From assembly GCA_019279435.1 (NCBI GenBank), contig JAAALK010000289.1, positions 90,923,023 through 90,987,022 of the forward strand: a stretch of 64,000 bases of DNA. Reading direction: 5' to 3'. Shown here in pieces: positions 21,721 to 33,255 of the stretch. The notes below the pieces were generated by a model that did not search any database, had not been told where the DNA came from, and was given only the letters and a program-made list of their open reading frames with translations. The stretch's first letter is position 1. Each line of letters begins with the position of its first letter. The DNA is from Zizania palustris (lineage: Eukaryota; Streptophyta; Magnoliopsida; Poales; Poaceae). Made by a program: the position numbers and the translations under genes.

Positions 21721-22860
21721 ATCTGAGGTTAGTTTATCTCATGACCAACTTCTTGTTAAAAACGATGAATTACATGATGCAATCATTTCACAAGATAGAC
21801 TACTCAAACTTGCTACTAAAGAAAAAAAGGAACTAAAACTCAAAATTGAAGCTCTTTCCACTAAACTTGCTTTGTTGAAGTCTAAGTCTAAAAATGATGA
21901 ATGTGAGTCATGTCTTGTTGTAATGAATGAACTTGCTTAGTTGTGTCCGATTCATGCTCAAAATCTTGAAAAACTTGAAAATGTTCAGAAACAACTTTCG
22001 GAGGTGGATTCTAGTCCTTGTGTCATCAATGAATGCTTAAATTGTTCTTTACTTATTGAAAGCATTAATTTGAGAGATAAGCATGTTGATTAATTTAAGG
22101 CTAGATTGGAGAGTGTTGAGTGTTCTAAGGATGTGCAGCCGTCATGTTCCACCTGCATCATCCTTAAGGACCAACTCAACTTTGCTAGAGAGCAAGTCGA
22201 AAAACTTAAGTGTGAGAATGATTATATACTTTCCATGGTGGATAAAGTGTACTGAAGGGAAGGGTAAAATGGATTTGCTTTTGGATAAAACAAAAATGTG
22301 TGCTTACAGGGCAGGGTTAGCTCTTGTGTTGGGTTATGAGAGAACTTCACCAAATACCCCAAGCAAAACTGTGTTCACTCTACCTACTACCCTTGAGAAA
22401 GACAGAGCCCAGTTAGACACACCTCAGAAAGCCAAAAATCCTACCAAACATAAAAGGATAATCATTTCACCACCCAAGATAGACTCCAAGCAAAAACCAA
22501 GAAAAACTGTGAGGTTTGCACCAGAAACCTTTGAACCTACACACTTGTTCTTATTGTCATCGTGTAGGTCATTTGATTGGTTTTTGTTAACGTCGTATGA
22601 AGGAAGAACGTCGTGCTCATGCTCTGAACTTTCATGATTATCCATCATTTGATTTGGATGAATATGGTTATCATACTTATTTTGATTTTGAGGCTCTACA
22701 TAGTTATATGGGTGACTATGCCCATCGCGGTTTACATCATGCTTCATATGATGTTAGACCACGTAGGGGTTTTGTTCCAAATCATTTTAGGAGATCTCAA
22801 CACTTTGTAAGAAGACCTTGTGTTCAGTATGATTCTCCTCCTACATAGTCTCTTGTCTTA
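21721..22860 (+). pseudogene. SireC gag C-terminal extension, decayed
   Basis: Frame-broken sequence between the knuckle and protease. Recognisable by homology to SireB: a Lys/Glu-rich, probably coiled-coil stretch (about 21770-22250) and a Tyr/His-rich block in 22597-22850 (HDYPSFDLDEYGYH, RGLHHASYDVRPRRG). Frameshifts and stops are frequent. It is typical of long SIRE-type gags; its role is unknown. Confidence 0.65.
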
Positions 22861-22974
22861 CCTAACTCTCGAGTACTTCAATGCTAGATACCTAGGCACT
22901 TTATTTCTAAACCCAGCACTGAGTACTCGAGGTTTTCCGTCTCTACTTAGGGAAGGCATGGAAGCCTAGAGGAC

Positions 22975-23859
22975 AAGTGGATTATTTATTCCGACTGTTC
23001 GTGCCGCATGACCGGAAAGTCATCATGGTTCTCCAGCTTCACCTCAACCAAACAACAAGAACACATCACTTTAGGAAACAATCGCAAAAGTAGAGTGAAA
23101 GGCCAAGGTATGATCAAAATCAATGGAAACTTCTCTCTCACTAATGTTGAATTGGTTGAGGACTTAGGATATAACTTACTTTCTATCTCTCAATTGCTTG
23201 ATGAGGGTTTTGAGGTTCACTTTGGTCGTGATGCCTCTCATGTGCTTGATTCTTCTGGCGCTTTCATTTGCAAAATCTTAAGAGCAGGGAGAGTGTTTGG
23301 AGATGACTTCTCTGAGTCATTTGGATCTTCTCATTGCCTTTTAGTTGAACCTTCTTCAGAGCTTTGGATGTGGTATAGGAGACTAGGGCACATGAGCTTT
23401 GATCTTCTTGTGAGATTGAGTGCTCTAGAACTCATCCGAGGATTGCCCAAGCTCAAATTTGAGAAGAACCTATTTTGTGCTCCTTGTCGTCGTGGAAAAA
23501 TGGTTGCCACCTCACATTCACCTATAAACGTGGTGATGACTGAGCAACCAGAGAGCTTCTTCATATGGATACTGTTGGTCCATCCCGGGTTAGATCTTTA
23601 GGCGGAAAATGGTACGTTCTTGTTGTTGTTGATGACACTCTCACTACTCTTGGGTTTTCTTTCTTGTGAGCAACGATGAAGTGTTCATACACTTTCGGAG
23701 CTTAGCATTGAGGCTATTCAATGAACTCCCCGGTGCAATGAAAGCCATTCGAAGTGACAGTGGCACCGAGTTCAAGAATAGTTGTTTTGCAGATTTTTGT
23801 CTTGAACATGGAATTGAACATCAGTTTTCTGCTCCAAGATCCCTTAACAAAACGGTGTT
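22975..23859 (+). pseudogene. pol: SireC protease and integrase (first part)
   Basis: The Copia protease motif, normally DSGCSRHMTG, reads YSDCSCRMTG near 22985-23015, so the catalytic Asp is lost. The integrase zinc region follows (WYRRLGHMSF, CAPCRRGKM), with the first His changed to Tyr. Core Asp blocks are present (DTVGP in another frame near 23570, then IRSDSGTEFKNS near 23750). A frameshift lies near 23560-23600. The core is split at 23859 by a solo LTR before its catalytic Glu. Confidence 0.85.
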
Positions 23860-24782
23860 TGTTGGGGGAATAAGTTTTCCCTTAAACAGGGGCCAAATGA
23901 CGTCAGCCTCCGCTGGCCTTCAGCCCAAAGCCTCACACTGTCGAAGCAGGTTCCTTCTTGCCGAAGTTACTTCCAAGCCTCCGGACTCCTTTCGGAGCCC
24001 TTCGGATCGAAGCCTTTGGACTCCTTCCAGAGCACTCTAGTTCGAGGCATCCAAGCCCTCTCTGAAGTTTGCCAGAAGCCAAGTCTTCAAGTTCTCTTTG
24101 GAGTTAGTCTCCGGACTTTCATTGGAGTTAACCTGCGAGCTCCTTTCAGAGCTCCCCAGAGCCGGTCTCCGAACCCTCTTCAGCCAATTCGAAGCTAAGC
24201 CTCCGAGAGCCTAGTTCGGAGTTCAGTTCAGAGCATACTTCGAAGTCCACTTAGGAGTGTCCTTTGAAGATTTCTTCGCAGCCTCCGCCCGAAGAGCTCC
24301 GGCCGCTACTTCGATCCAGAAGAATATATGTACTTTGCTACAGTGTAGAAGCCATACCGGGGGCCCTCTGCCCCTAGTATGTCATTTAGCTGGTCAAGAA
24401 GTGACGTTTATCTAACACGTCTGTAAAGCTGTAAAGCACTTTGTATAGTAGACTAGCCTTTTTCCCTTCTTGCCACTATAAAGCCTATGGCTTATAGAGG
24501 GCATTTAGGTATTTTTCTTTAGCCTGCGTGCCTATAAAAACAGGGCCAAGCCCTTGTAATAGTTCATCTCCTCCGGGGCAATGACATCCTTTAGATCCAT
24601 TAGATTCAACTAAGGCATACTGTGCCAAATCCACCACAAACTGGACGTAGGGCTATTATCCCTTTGTGGAGGTCCGAACCAGTATAAATCTTTTCTCCTT
24701 CTGAGAGAACCCTTCGAGGTTCATTCTACACACCATATACACATACAAAACCTGTGTTGTAGCTAACACAATTGCTACAACA
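23860..24782 (+). mobile_element. Solo LTR, Tat-like, in SireC integrase
   Basis: 923 bp, TGTTGGGGGAATAAG...CTACAACA, flanked by perfect 5-bp duplications GTGTT (23855-23859 and 24783-24787). CTTCGGA-rich, with a TATAAAAA-like box near 24533. A TGACGTCA octamer lies near 23896. The family differs from the Tat1/Tat2 LTRs but has the same ends. Confidence 0.92.
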
Positions 24783-24787
24783 GTGTT

Positions 24788-25550
24788 GTTGAGAGGAAAA
24801 CTCGCACACTTGTGGAGATGGCTAGGACGATGCTCAACGAGCATAGGACTCCTAAAAAATTTTGGGCTAAAGCCATGAGTACAGCATGCTACATCTCCAA
24901 TATGATCTTTTTGCGCTCCTTGTTGAATGTGACTTCTTATGAACTTCGTTTTGGGAGGAAGCCCAAGGTTGCTCATTTAAGAGTTTTTGGATGCCGATGC
25001 TTCACCCTAAAGCGAGGTAATTTGGACAAATTTGAATCTCGCGCATCTAATGGAATCTTTTTGGGCTACTCTTTGCATGGTCAATCTTATCTTGTTTTCA
25101 ATCTTGAATCTAACACTATAGTTGAATCTTGTGATGTGTCATTCGATGAAACATCTCCATGTGTTAGTTCTGATTTTGAGCTTGTGAGTGAGAATGATAT
25201 GAGTGAAACTCTTTTTGAGGAAGAAGATCCATCAGATGGTGATGATTATGATGATGTACCACTACCACCCTCTACGGCATCTCCAGAAGCTTCGTCTAAA
25301 TCAACAAGAGGACCTAAAGATTCTACTTCTAGAAGCTTGGAGCAAACTTCGACAAGAGTTGAGTGGGAGATTCTGTCACAGAGAAAAGCATCACTTTGTA
25401 TTCAGAGAATGCATCCTCCTGAACAGATCATCGGTGAGCTAAATGAACGAGTAACCCGATCTCATGATCATTTCGTTGATTCTTATTTTTGTCAGAAATT
25501 TTGAACCATTAGATGTTAGTCATGCTTTGTCTGATGCGAGCTGGATCAAC
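24788..25550 (+). pseudogene. pol: SireC integrase (Glu block) and linker to RT
   Basis: Resumes the integrase immediately after the solo LTR with the catalytic Glu block (VVER), RTLVEMARTMLNEHRTPKKFW and the SH3-like region (HLRVFGCRCF, KFESRASNGIFLGYS). An acidic/Ser-rich linker follows (EEEDPSDGDDYDD). Ends at the second solo LTR within the segment leading into RT (DASWINA). Confidence 0.85.
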
Positions 25551-25555
25551 GCCAT

Positions 25556-26045
25556 TGTTGGGGGAAAATATTCCATCTTCAAGATTATCGCAGCAACAAG
25601 ATAAAGACTGGTGATTAAGATGAAGATGTCCAATATATAATTTCGGAGATGCATCCAGTCAAGTTCAAAGTATGGTGACAGACTCTAGTTCGGAGTACAT
25701 CTTCGAACATGGACTCTTCCAGGAACCTCTTTGCCAGCTAAGATAGAAGACTTATCTTCTAACTAGATTAGTCTTTTACCATTTTAGCCCTATTAAGAGT
25801 ACCGAATAGTTTCCACTATGTCGGTTTTAATAGAGGGGTAAAAGGTCTTTTCCTTAATGTTTGGGCCTATAAATACCCCCCGTTTTACCCTGTAAAAAAG
25901 ACCGAATACAAGTTATTCAATACACACTTTCGAACTATTCTAAGTTATTATCCTTTCGGAGGCTTGGAATAGTTTCTTTCGCAAACACTTCGTTTGTTAG
26001 TTTCTAATCTTCAGAAACCTATTAGGGTAATCTTTTACACCAACA
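25556..26045 (+). mobile_element. Solo LTR of the Tat1/Tat2 family in SireC pol
   Basis: 490 bp, TGTTGGGGGAAAATATTCC...ACACCAACA, with perfect duplications GCCAT at 25551-25555 and 26046-26050. Closer to the Tat2 LTR than to Tat1 at its start. TATAAATA box near 25868. Confidence 0.93.
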
Positions 26046-26050
26046 GCCAT

Positions 26051-27531
26051 GCATGAGGAACTTGAAAATTTTGATAGAAATCAAGTTTTGATTCTTGTTG
26101 ATCCACCCCCTAACATTCATATCATTGGAACAAAATGGTTTTCAAAAACAAATAGGGGAGGATGGGGCTATAGTGAGAAACAAGGCTAGACTTGTATCTC
26201 AAGGGTATACTCAAGTCCAGGGGATTGATTTTGGAGAAACATTTGCTCCAGTAGCTCGACTTGAGGCCATTAGGATCTTGCTTGATTTTGCATCATCTCG
26301 TGGCTTTAAACTCTTCCAAATTGATGTAAAAAGCACTTTCCTTAATGGTTTCATAGGAGAAGATGTGTATGTCAAGCAGCCTCCTAGCTTTGAAAATCCC
26401 AAGTACCCCTATAGAGTCTTTAAACTTCACAAAGCTCTATATGGGCTCAAGCAAGCTCCTAGGGCTTGGTACGACCGCCTTAGGACCTTCTTGATTGAGC
26501 AAGGGTACAAAATGGGCTTTGTTGACAAGACCTTGTTCACTCTCATACATGGAAAAGATTTCTTACTCGTTCAGATTTATGTCGATGAAATAATCTTTGG
26601 CGGTTCATCTCATACTCTTGTGGCCGAGTTTGCTGAATCCATGAGCAGGGAATTTGAAATGTCGGAGATGGGTGAGCTGACTTTCTTCCTTGATCTGCAA
26701 ATCAAGCAAAGAAAACATGGAACTTTTGTTCATCACACAAAATACACTAATGACCTGCTAAAACGCTTTGACATGTCAGATGCAAAACCACTTGCTACTC
26801 CAATGGGTACTTCAGTTACACTTGATCCAGATGAAGACAGAGAAGAAGTGGACCAGAAGGAGTTCCGGAGCATGATCGACTCCCTCCTTTACTTGACGGC
26901 TATGAGGCCGGACATACACTTTGTTGTGTGTCTGTGTGCTCATTATCAGGCTTCTCCCAGGACTTCACATCGTCAAGCTATCAAGCGCATTCTTAGGTAT
27001 CTCAAGCACACTCTTGAATTTGGCATTTGGTATTCTACATCATCTTCATTATGCTTGAGAGGTTTTTCTAACGCTGACTTTGCTGGATGTCATATTTATC
27101 GCAAAAGTACTTCTGGGATGTGTCACTTTATAGGTTCTTCTCTTATGTGTTGGTATTCACGCAAGCAGTCTAGCGTTGCACAGTCTACAGCCGAGACTGA
27201 ATATGTAGCTACCGCTAGCTGTTGCACACAAATTTTGTGGATGGTTTCTACTTTGCGGGATTTTGGGTTGGATTTTAAAGGAGTTTCATTGTTTTGTGAC
27301 AACACAAGTGCAATTAGCTTAGCAAACAACCCAGTACAACATTCTAGGACCAAACACATTGATTTGCGTTATCATTTCTTAAGAGATCACAATGAGAAGT
27401 TGGATATTGAATTGCGCTTTGTCGATACCCAGAATCAGCTTGCATATATTTTCACCATACCTCTCGATGCTTCTCGATTTGCATTTTTGAGGAGAGAGCT
27501 TTGCATTTGTCATCCTTATGGCATCATGTGA
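26051..27531 (+). pseudogene. pol: SireC reverse transcriptase and RNase H
   Basis: A long open stretch from about 26095 to the stop at 27529-27531. RT blocks: RNKARLVSQGYTQVQGIDF, FQIDVKSTFLNG, ALYGLKQAPRAWYD, and the active site YVDE in place of YVDD. RNase H follows: HYQASPRTSHRQA, NADFAGCHIYRKSTSG, AQSTAETEYVATASCC, NNPVQHSRTKHIDLRYHF. Upstream of about 26130 a frameshift joins it to the linker. Despite its length, the active-site change argues against function. Confidence 0.9.
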
Positions 27532-28633
27532 GGGGGAGTTGTGTACTTTTGCATATGCTTCTGTAATATGATTAATTGCTTTCACATGTACATGCTTTAG
27601 TATGCCTTTTATAATACTGTCTTATTCTTCTATTGATTACACTTGGATTGAATACATCTAACTATCTGTCTTGAGCATGGCTTTTATTTGTGAAAATATG
27701 AAAATGGTCACTACTTAGTCTGGAAACAAGCATGAATAGGCTAGGGTGCTTTTGCTATTCATTACATACCTGATAGCTTTGTCCTTTTCACATGGATGCT
27801 AATACGCAACTTGATCCTGTTATGCTAAAAAATAAAAAAAATGAAAAATGAAAATGATGAATGATGAAAATGAAACAAAAAATATCTATCTTGTGATGAA
27901 ATTGAAAAGATCTAGGTGGGTTTGCATTGTCGCACTACTTTGTTCTAGACTGCTTACCATTGCACTTTGGTATGAACTAGGACTTTGAAGTGTATACCAT
28001 GATCAATACCTTAAGCTTCTGATGGTTTATCCTAGGCTTGGCTTGGTCGGTTAGCATAAGGTTGACTTGCAAATAACCTCTGGCACTTAAAAGGAATAAA
28101 AGGTTAAATTCCTCGCATATCAAGTTTGCTGCAGCTCCTTGTAGTGGGATGTGCTAATCTAGTTTGTTTTTGACTAGCTTTTGTATCTCTTACCTTGCCA
28201 TGTCTAGTATGCTAGTCTGAGTAGTGATTCTTTTATTTGCTAAAACATCAAAATGCTTTCTCTTACTATTAATTAGATTGTATACATTCGAGATTGTCAT
28301 ACAGTTGTTTAGGACAGCTTGTGAGGCACAAGAATTGTGTGTACTGTAATTGGACTTAATTATATTCTAGAAGCATTGCATTTACACTTTACTCTCATAA
28401 CTCATGGAGCTATCTTGATGTCTGCATTGCCAAAGGGGGAGAGTTCATGAACTGTTTGTTGCTTTTGTTGTCCATTGATTTTTTTAGGTAGTTTTGTTCT
28501 AAAGGTTTGATCTATCATCCATCCTTTTCAAGTAACATTTCTCTTTTTGCTATTTCTAGAGCTTTCATGATCACTTGTGTGCTGAACTTGTGTTTTAATC
28601 TTCTTTTGATCTTGAATTGTCAATGTACTCATC
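27532..28633 (+). other. SireC 3' UTR
   Basis: Non-coding. Begins GGGGGAGTTGTG right after the pol stop, contains A-rich runs near 27825-27890, and ends at the purine tract. Homologous segments in SireA and SireB keep the same order. Confidence 0.75.
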
Positions 28634-28644
28634 AAGGGGGAGAT
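28634..28644 (+). promoter_or_regulatory. Polypurine tract of SireC
   Basis: AAGGGGGAGAT immediately before the 3' LTR start at 28645. Confidence 0.88.
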
Positions 28645-31499
28645 TGAGGAACCTAGTGAGGATCTTCACTGTGGTTTAAAGGTTATGATGAGTGATTGAC
28701 AGGGTTTTGCCATGAGATTCCTGTATGGATGCTTGGAAGTGTGTTTGTGTCTGTGCTTGTCTCGTGTGTGTAGGGTTGAGATACTCGTCAGCTGTCGATG
28801 GCAAGGGATCAGGGTTAGACAGGAAGTCTAATGCCAGATGGTCGAGGATGTCAGTCAAAGTTGAGAGTGACCTCAGATGTACGCATGGAGATCAAGCAGG
28901 ACTTGGGATGATGGTTGATCAAGACGATGTGTCATTCGAGTCAACGAAAGGGAAGCTAGTACAAGTGACAAGGCGGCTCGAGGGATCAAGAGCAGGAGAG
29001 ACTTGCTGACAGTCGAGTTCGTGGACTGACGACGATCGTCGACGATAGGGGAGGCTTTATCGGTTTTTGCTGAAAACCGTCGCATCTATAAATGTCTTTA
29101 AATTTCAATAATTAAGAGTTTATTTTCATTTAGTATTTTAGATTAAAGTGTAAACTTTTTGTAGTTTTCATAATTTTCAAAATTCTGAAAAGATATTAAA
29201 AGTATAGGGTTATAGTTGTAAGAAAGTAGAGTCTAATGTGGGTATTTTCAGAATATACAATTCTGAAAATACTACATGTCTTTTTGTTAATCTGAAAATA
29301 CTTGATGGTTTTTTGTAAAGGTCCCACCTAGGGTGTGCCTATTTAAAGGCCCCCATACACTAGGGTTAGGGATACCACCTTTATGCAAAACCAGAAAATT
29401 TTCTTTCTCGTGTGCTGTCTTTTGTTTTAATGCATCTGATTTGTTTGCTGTGATGAGTTCATTTGGGAAATTGCTTGGTTGAATGGATTAGTGATTTTTA
29501 GCACTTTGGGTTGAGATTTTTTTGCTGCTGATTCATCTCCACCGTGAAACAGAGAAACCTCTCTCCTATTCCTTTTGTCGTAACACCCACAGTGCGCCGC
29601 CATGAAGTTGCTACTGTCGTGAAGAACTTCTCTTCCTGTTCTTGCTGATTTTCTTCAGAGATAATCAAAGTTCTGCAAATTTGATTCATGTTTGAGTAGG
29701 TTGTGATTATTCTGATTTGAAATCCCAGGGTCTTTATAGAGAACAGTAAACAGATTACTTTTGTGTTGATCTTTTTCACAAATACTGTGCTCTTTCTTAT
29801 CTACTGCTTCCAGGGAAAATTTGTTGAGTTATATGTGTTCAGGTTGTTTTTTATGATGAATTTCTATCTAGGCAACTAGCTAATGCAGATTGTTCTAGAT
29901 AGTGTCTTCATGTGAATCATAAGGGTTGTCTTTCTAGAAAGGATGATTGAGAAACCTCTGTGTTGTTCATCTTTTTCTTGATGAAGAACACCACCTCAGG
30001 AGAACCACTGAATCAGAAGTTGTCTACTGCATCAACAAAGACTCAGGCAATCAGGTACCTAACATACTGATTTTCTTTCCTTGAAATTAAATTGATCAGT
30101 GAGTTTCCTCTAGTTTTTATTCCTGGTTTGCATTTGAGTTGATCAAGTTTCGTGCTAAAGTTTCAAGAAACTGAATTATAAAGATGCTCTACCCTTTTGT
30201 TGTTGATCAGAGAGTTGAGCATGTGATGTTCATCTGTGAAATAGCATGACTCATAGTACTTTGTTCTGTATGTGTTCCTGCTGATCTCTTTAGGTCTGTA
30301 GATTGCTATTACCTCTGAATGCACATGGTGCTGGAAAAAACTTGTAACCTGAGTGATCTTCACTAAATACCTATTTTCAGATGCAATACAGAGGAGCTGA
30401 CAAACTTAGTTCTCTGAAAAATTCTTCAGCAGATAGACTTCAAAATTTTGGTTGATTCAAGTTTTTATTCTGACGATTGTTCTCTGGAAAACACTTGTTA
30501 TCAATTGCAGCAAGTACTACTTACAACATACAGTTTGCTGTGAGTGATGTTGTGTCTGAAGTGTATTACTCAGGAGCATTTAATTGAGACTAAACAGAAT
30601 TGCTGCATGTTCATGTGTTAGTGCTAGATATTACTGCATTTTCTGCTTTGGTATTCTGGTTCAGTGCTAAAGACTAAGTGTGTGCCTAAAATTGCTAAAG
30701 TTAAGACAGTGATCGTAGACTAGTTCTAGACAGACTTGTTTCTGAACTGTTATGAATTTTGACCAACCACTCATATTTCTGAAAGTCTGGTTATTCAATT
30801 AAGTTGTGTCTCTTTCTCTGATTCTAGTCTGATAGTTACTTTTTAAACTCAAATTTGAACCATTGTTGCTATTTTATGCTTCATGTCTGATCATTAGAAT
30901 TAATGGTCTGAAAATGTGCCAGATTTGCTATAGTTGTGCATTTGTTGATGTCACCTATTTTCTCTAGTTGGTCATCATCATTTCTGATCTGTAGTTAAGT
31001 TTGAACCTTCAGTTTGTGTTCTTTACCGTGAATAGTATTCTAAAATACTGTGCTGTTTGACATACCATTTTCAGATATTCTACAGCATTGTTTCAGTAAT
31101 ACATATCTTGCATGGTGTAGTTTACAGAAGGTACTCTGAGTTCATTACTGTTCCTTGTCAAGTTATTGCCATCCTAATTCCTTTATCTTCTAGTTGGTCT
31201 TACAACAATGGTTGAACATGATTAAGATTTCAATTGGTTGATATTGGTGACTAAATTGAGAAATTTTCACAAGACCACATCTAAATAATGCTTGAATGTT
31301 GAATTGACTTATTTGCTCTCTTTTCGGATTAGCTACAGTATTTGTCGATTTAAACTGAAATGTGAATTTCATTGGTCATTTATTTGAATCCCTGATTCTT
31401 AGAGGGACTTTGGGTGTCCTGGAACAGGCCATCAAGTTTTAATTAAAAATTTTGTTGAGGCACCTATTTACCCCCTCTAGTCGCCATTTCGATCACACA
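28645..31499 (+). repeat. SireC 3' LTR (full-length form)
   Basis: TGAGGAACC...GATCACACA, 2,855 bp. Contains the TGCCTATTTAAAGG promoter-like element near 29338 and an R/U5 region that matches the 5' LTR from about 30390 onward. No coding sequence recognised. Confidence 0.88.
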
Positions 31500-32300
31500 G
31501 GCACCAACATATTAAGCCTCAACTGTAGATTGTGCAACGCTAGACTATTTGTAGGAAGACCAACAAACAAGAGAAGTACCCAGAAAATGACAAGTACTCG
31601 AGGTACTTTTCCTATCAATTCTACACCCAGCAAAATCCGCATATGAATAACCTTGAAGACATAATGAAGACGATGCACAATACAAAATGCCAAATTCTAA
31701 AGTGTGTTTGATATACCTTAGAATTTGCTTTACTGGTTGTCGGTGCGAAGCCCTTGGCAAAGCCTAAAACGAGCGCACATAAATACAATGAAGTGTATGT
31801 CTGGCCTTGTAGCTGTCATGTAGAGAAGGGAACCGGTCATGCTTTGGAACTCCTTCTGATCTACAGCTTTGCCATCATTTTCAGGATCCAATATACTACC
31901 GAAGTAGCCATCGGAGTGGCTATGGGCTTCGCATCAGCCATGTCAAACTTCTTGAGCAGCTCCTTGGTGTACTTCGTTTGATGAACAAAGGTACCTTGTT
32001 TGCTTTGCTTTATTTGCAAACCAAGGAAAAACGTGAGTTCGCCCATCATGGAACTCTCAAACTCCCTACTCATGGTATATGCAAAATCTGCAAGTATAGC
32101 ACGAGAAGAGCCACCAAAGATGATATCGTCAACGTAAATCTGAACTAGGAGGAAATCATTGCCATGCTTGAGAGTAAAAAGGGTTTTATCAACTGATCCA
32201 TCAAATACCCTCGCTCAGGCAGAAAAGACTTAATTATATCATACCAAGCCCGAGGGGTCTGCTGGAGTCCATAAAGAGATTTATGAGGTTTAAAGACTCA
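31500..32300 (-). pseudogene. SireA reverse transcriptase and RNase H, N-terminal side
   Basis: Minus-strand Copia pol in broken frames. RT spans about 32300-32080 (SLYGLQQTPRAWYDIIKSF, YVDD intact at 32125-32136). ELTFFLGLQIKQSKQGTFVHQTKYTKELLKKFDM lies within 32073-31861. RNase H lies in 31760-31500 (YADFAGCRIDRKSTSS). It continues at 19023 across SireC. Upstream of 32300 the element jumps directly into LTR U3 sequence. Confidence 0.85.
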
Positions 32301-32954
32301 ACGCAGAGCCTTACCCGGACAATGCCTTCAATGCACCTTGAATTATGAGACCTTCATCAAGTGTCCTTCCAAATGTCTCCGTCTGGAGCACACTTGGGAG
32401 CCTTGCCTCATTCCTGAGGACTTCGTCTGCCAGACTTCGAAGTTACTCCATCGGAGTACCCCTTTGATGTTCCTCACCTCTAAGGACTTTGCCTTGGGGT
32501 ATCTTCAGTCGGAGTACCCCTGCACACTTCCTGCCTTTGACTGGTGCACCTCGACCCAAGATCCAACCTCAACTTCACACAGCCTATATGACCAAGCTCC
32601 CCACTTGTCTAGCGCCAAGTTCCCTACTTGACCCAGTTCACCTACTATGTTGACCGTCCCATCGCCTCCGAAGTCACCTGCAAACCAACGACAATAAGAC
32701 AAGTGTATCTGATACATCGGAGACCTCTTCGGGTATGACACCCTTTGGTACACAGTCCGGTGTATCGACCAAAGTACTGACCCCTTTGGTAAAACCTTTG
32801 AACTTTATACTGCCAGACCCCTTCCGACAGGTATACTTCACTACGAACTTGTGCAGCCAACCAACACCGAACCCTTTAGTGAACACACCTCTGAACCCAT
32901 TCAGAGGAACCCCTTTGCCCAAAAGCCAAAATCCCATCTCAACTTGGTTTCTCA
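32301..32954 (-). repeat. SireA 5' LTR remnant (U3 only)
   Basis: Matches 9535-10188 of the 3' LTR, ending TTTCTCA at 32954. The boundary with RT (ACTCAA near 32297-32302) also occurs in the LTR at 9517-9522, a short microhomology consistent with a deletion by end joining. Confidence 0.78.
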
Positions 32955-33255
32955 GTGCCACAAAATGGGACAAGACGTTTTCTTTACTAGGGTGTTCACA
33001 CACGCGCTTGCCATTTTACACCTACGGGGCTTTATGAATAGAGTCCACTATGACGGTTGTAACTATAGGGTAGAGAAGTATTTCCCGGTTGGATCTCTAC
33101 TTATAAATACCACTCCCATCTACTATAATAAGGACATCAATTCACATAATAAGAAACACATCGAACTAATATAATGCTTTTATCCTATTCGGAGGCCTAG
33201 TTCACTCCGTCGTCGATGCTATTCAAACCTATTAGCGTAATCATTTACGCCAACA
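32955..33255 (+). repeat. TatD 5' LTR, right half
   Basis: Continues 7958-8196. Ends with ATTTACGCCAACA like Tat1, with TATAAATA at 33102-33109. Followed two bases later by a primer-site-like sequence at 33258. Confidence 0.75.

Larger units (their letters stand above)
19024..31499 (+). mobile_element. SireC, + strand SIRE/Maximus-type Copia element
   Basis: 5' LTR 19024-20503, primer site, gag, pol, 3' UTR, purine tract and 3' LTR 28645-31499. It is inserted in the RNase H of SireA. The flanking 5-mers TGCAG (19019-19023) and GGCAC (31500-31504) agree at 3 of 5 positions, so the duplication has decayed. It carries two solo LTRs (23860-24782, 25556-26045), many stops, and mutations in the protease and RT active sites. 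Lineage assigned from gag (WKVRMEAYL) and pol style (QASPRTSHRQA), comparable to maize Opie/Ji. Confidence 0.9.
8197..32954 (-). mobile_element. SireA, - strand SIRE-like Copia element, nested and truncated
   Basis: Pieces in order on +: 3' LTR 8197-10188, purine tract, 3' UTR 10189-10947, [Tat1 insertion], 3' UTR 18306-18700, RNase H 18701-19023, [SireC insertion], RNase H/RT 31500-32300, and a U3 fragment 32301-32954 that matches 9535-10188. The rest of pol, all of gag, the primer site and the R/U5 of the 5' LTR are missing. One internal deletion from RT into the 5' LTR U3 explains this. No clear TSD was found (GCTCT at 8192-8196 against GTGCC at 32955-32959). Confidence 0.75.

Noticed and set aside
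8192..32959. Target duplication for SireA (GCTCT against GTGCC)
   Set aside because: Only two of five positions agree, so I do not claim it. The insertion is inferred instead from continuity of the TatD LTR.
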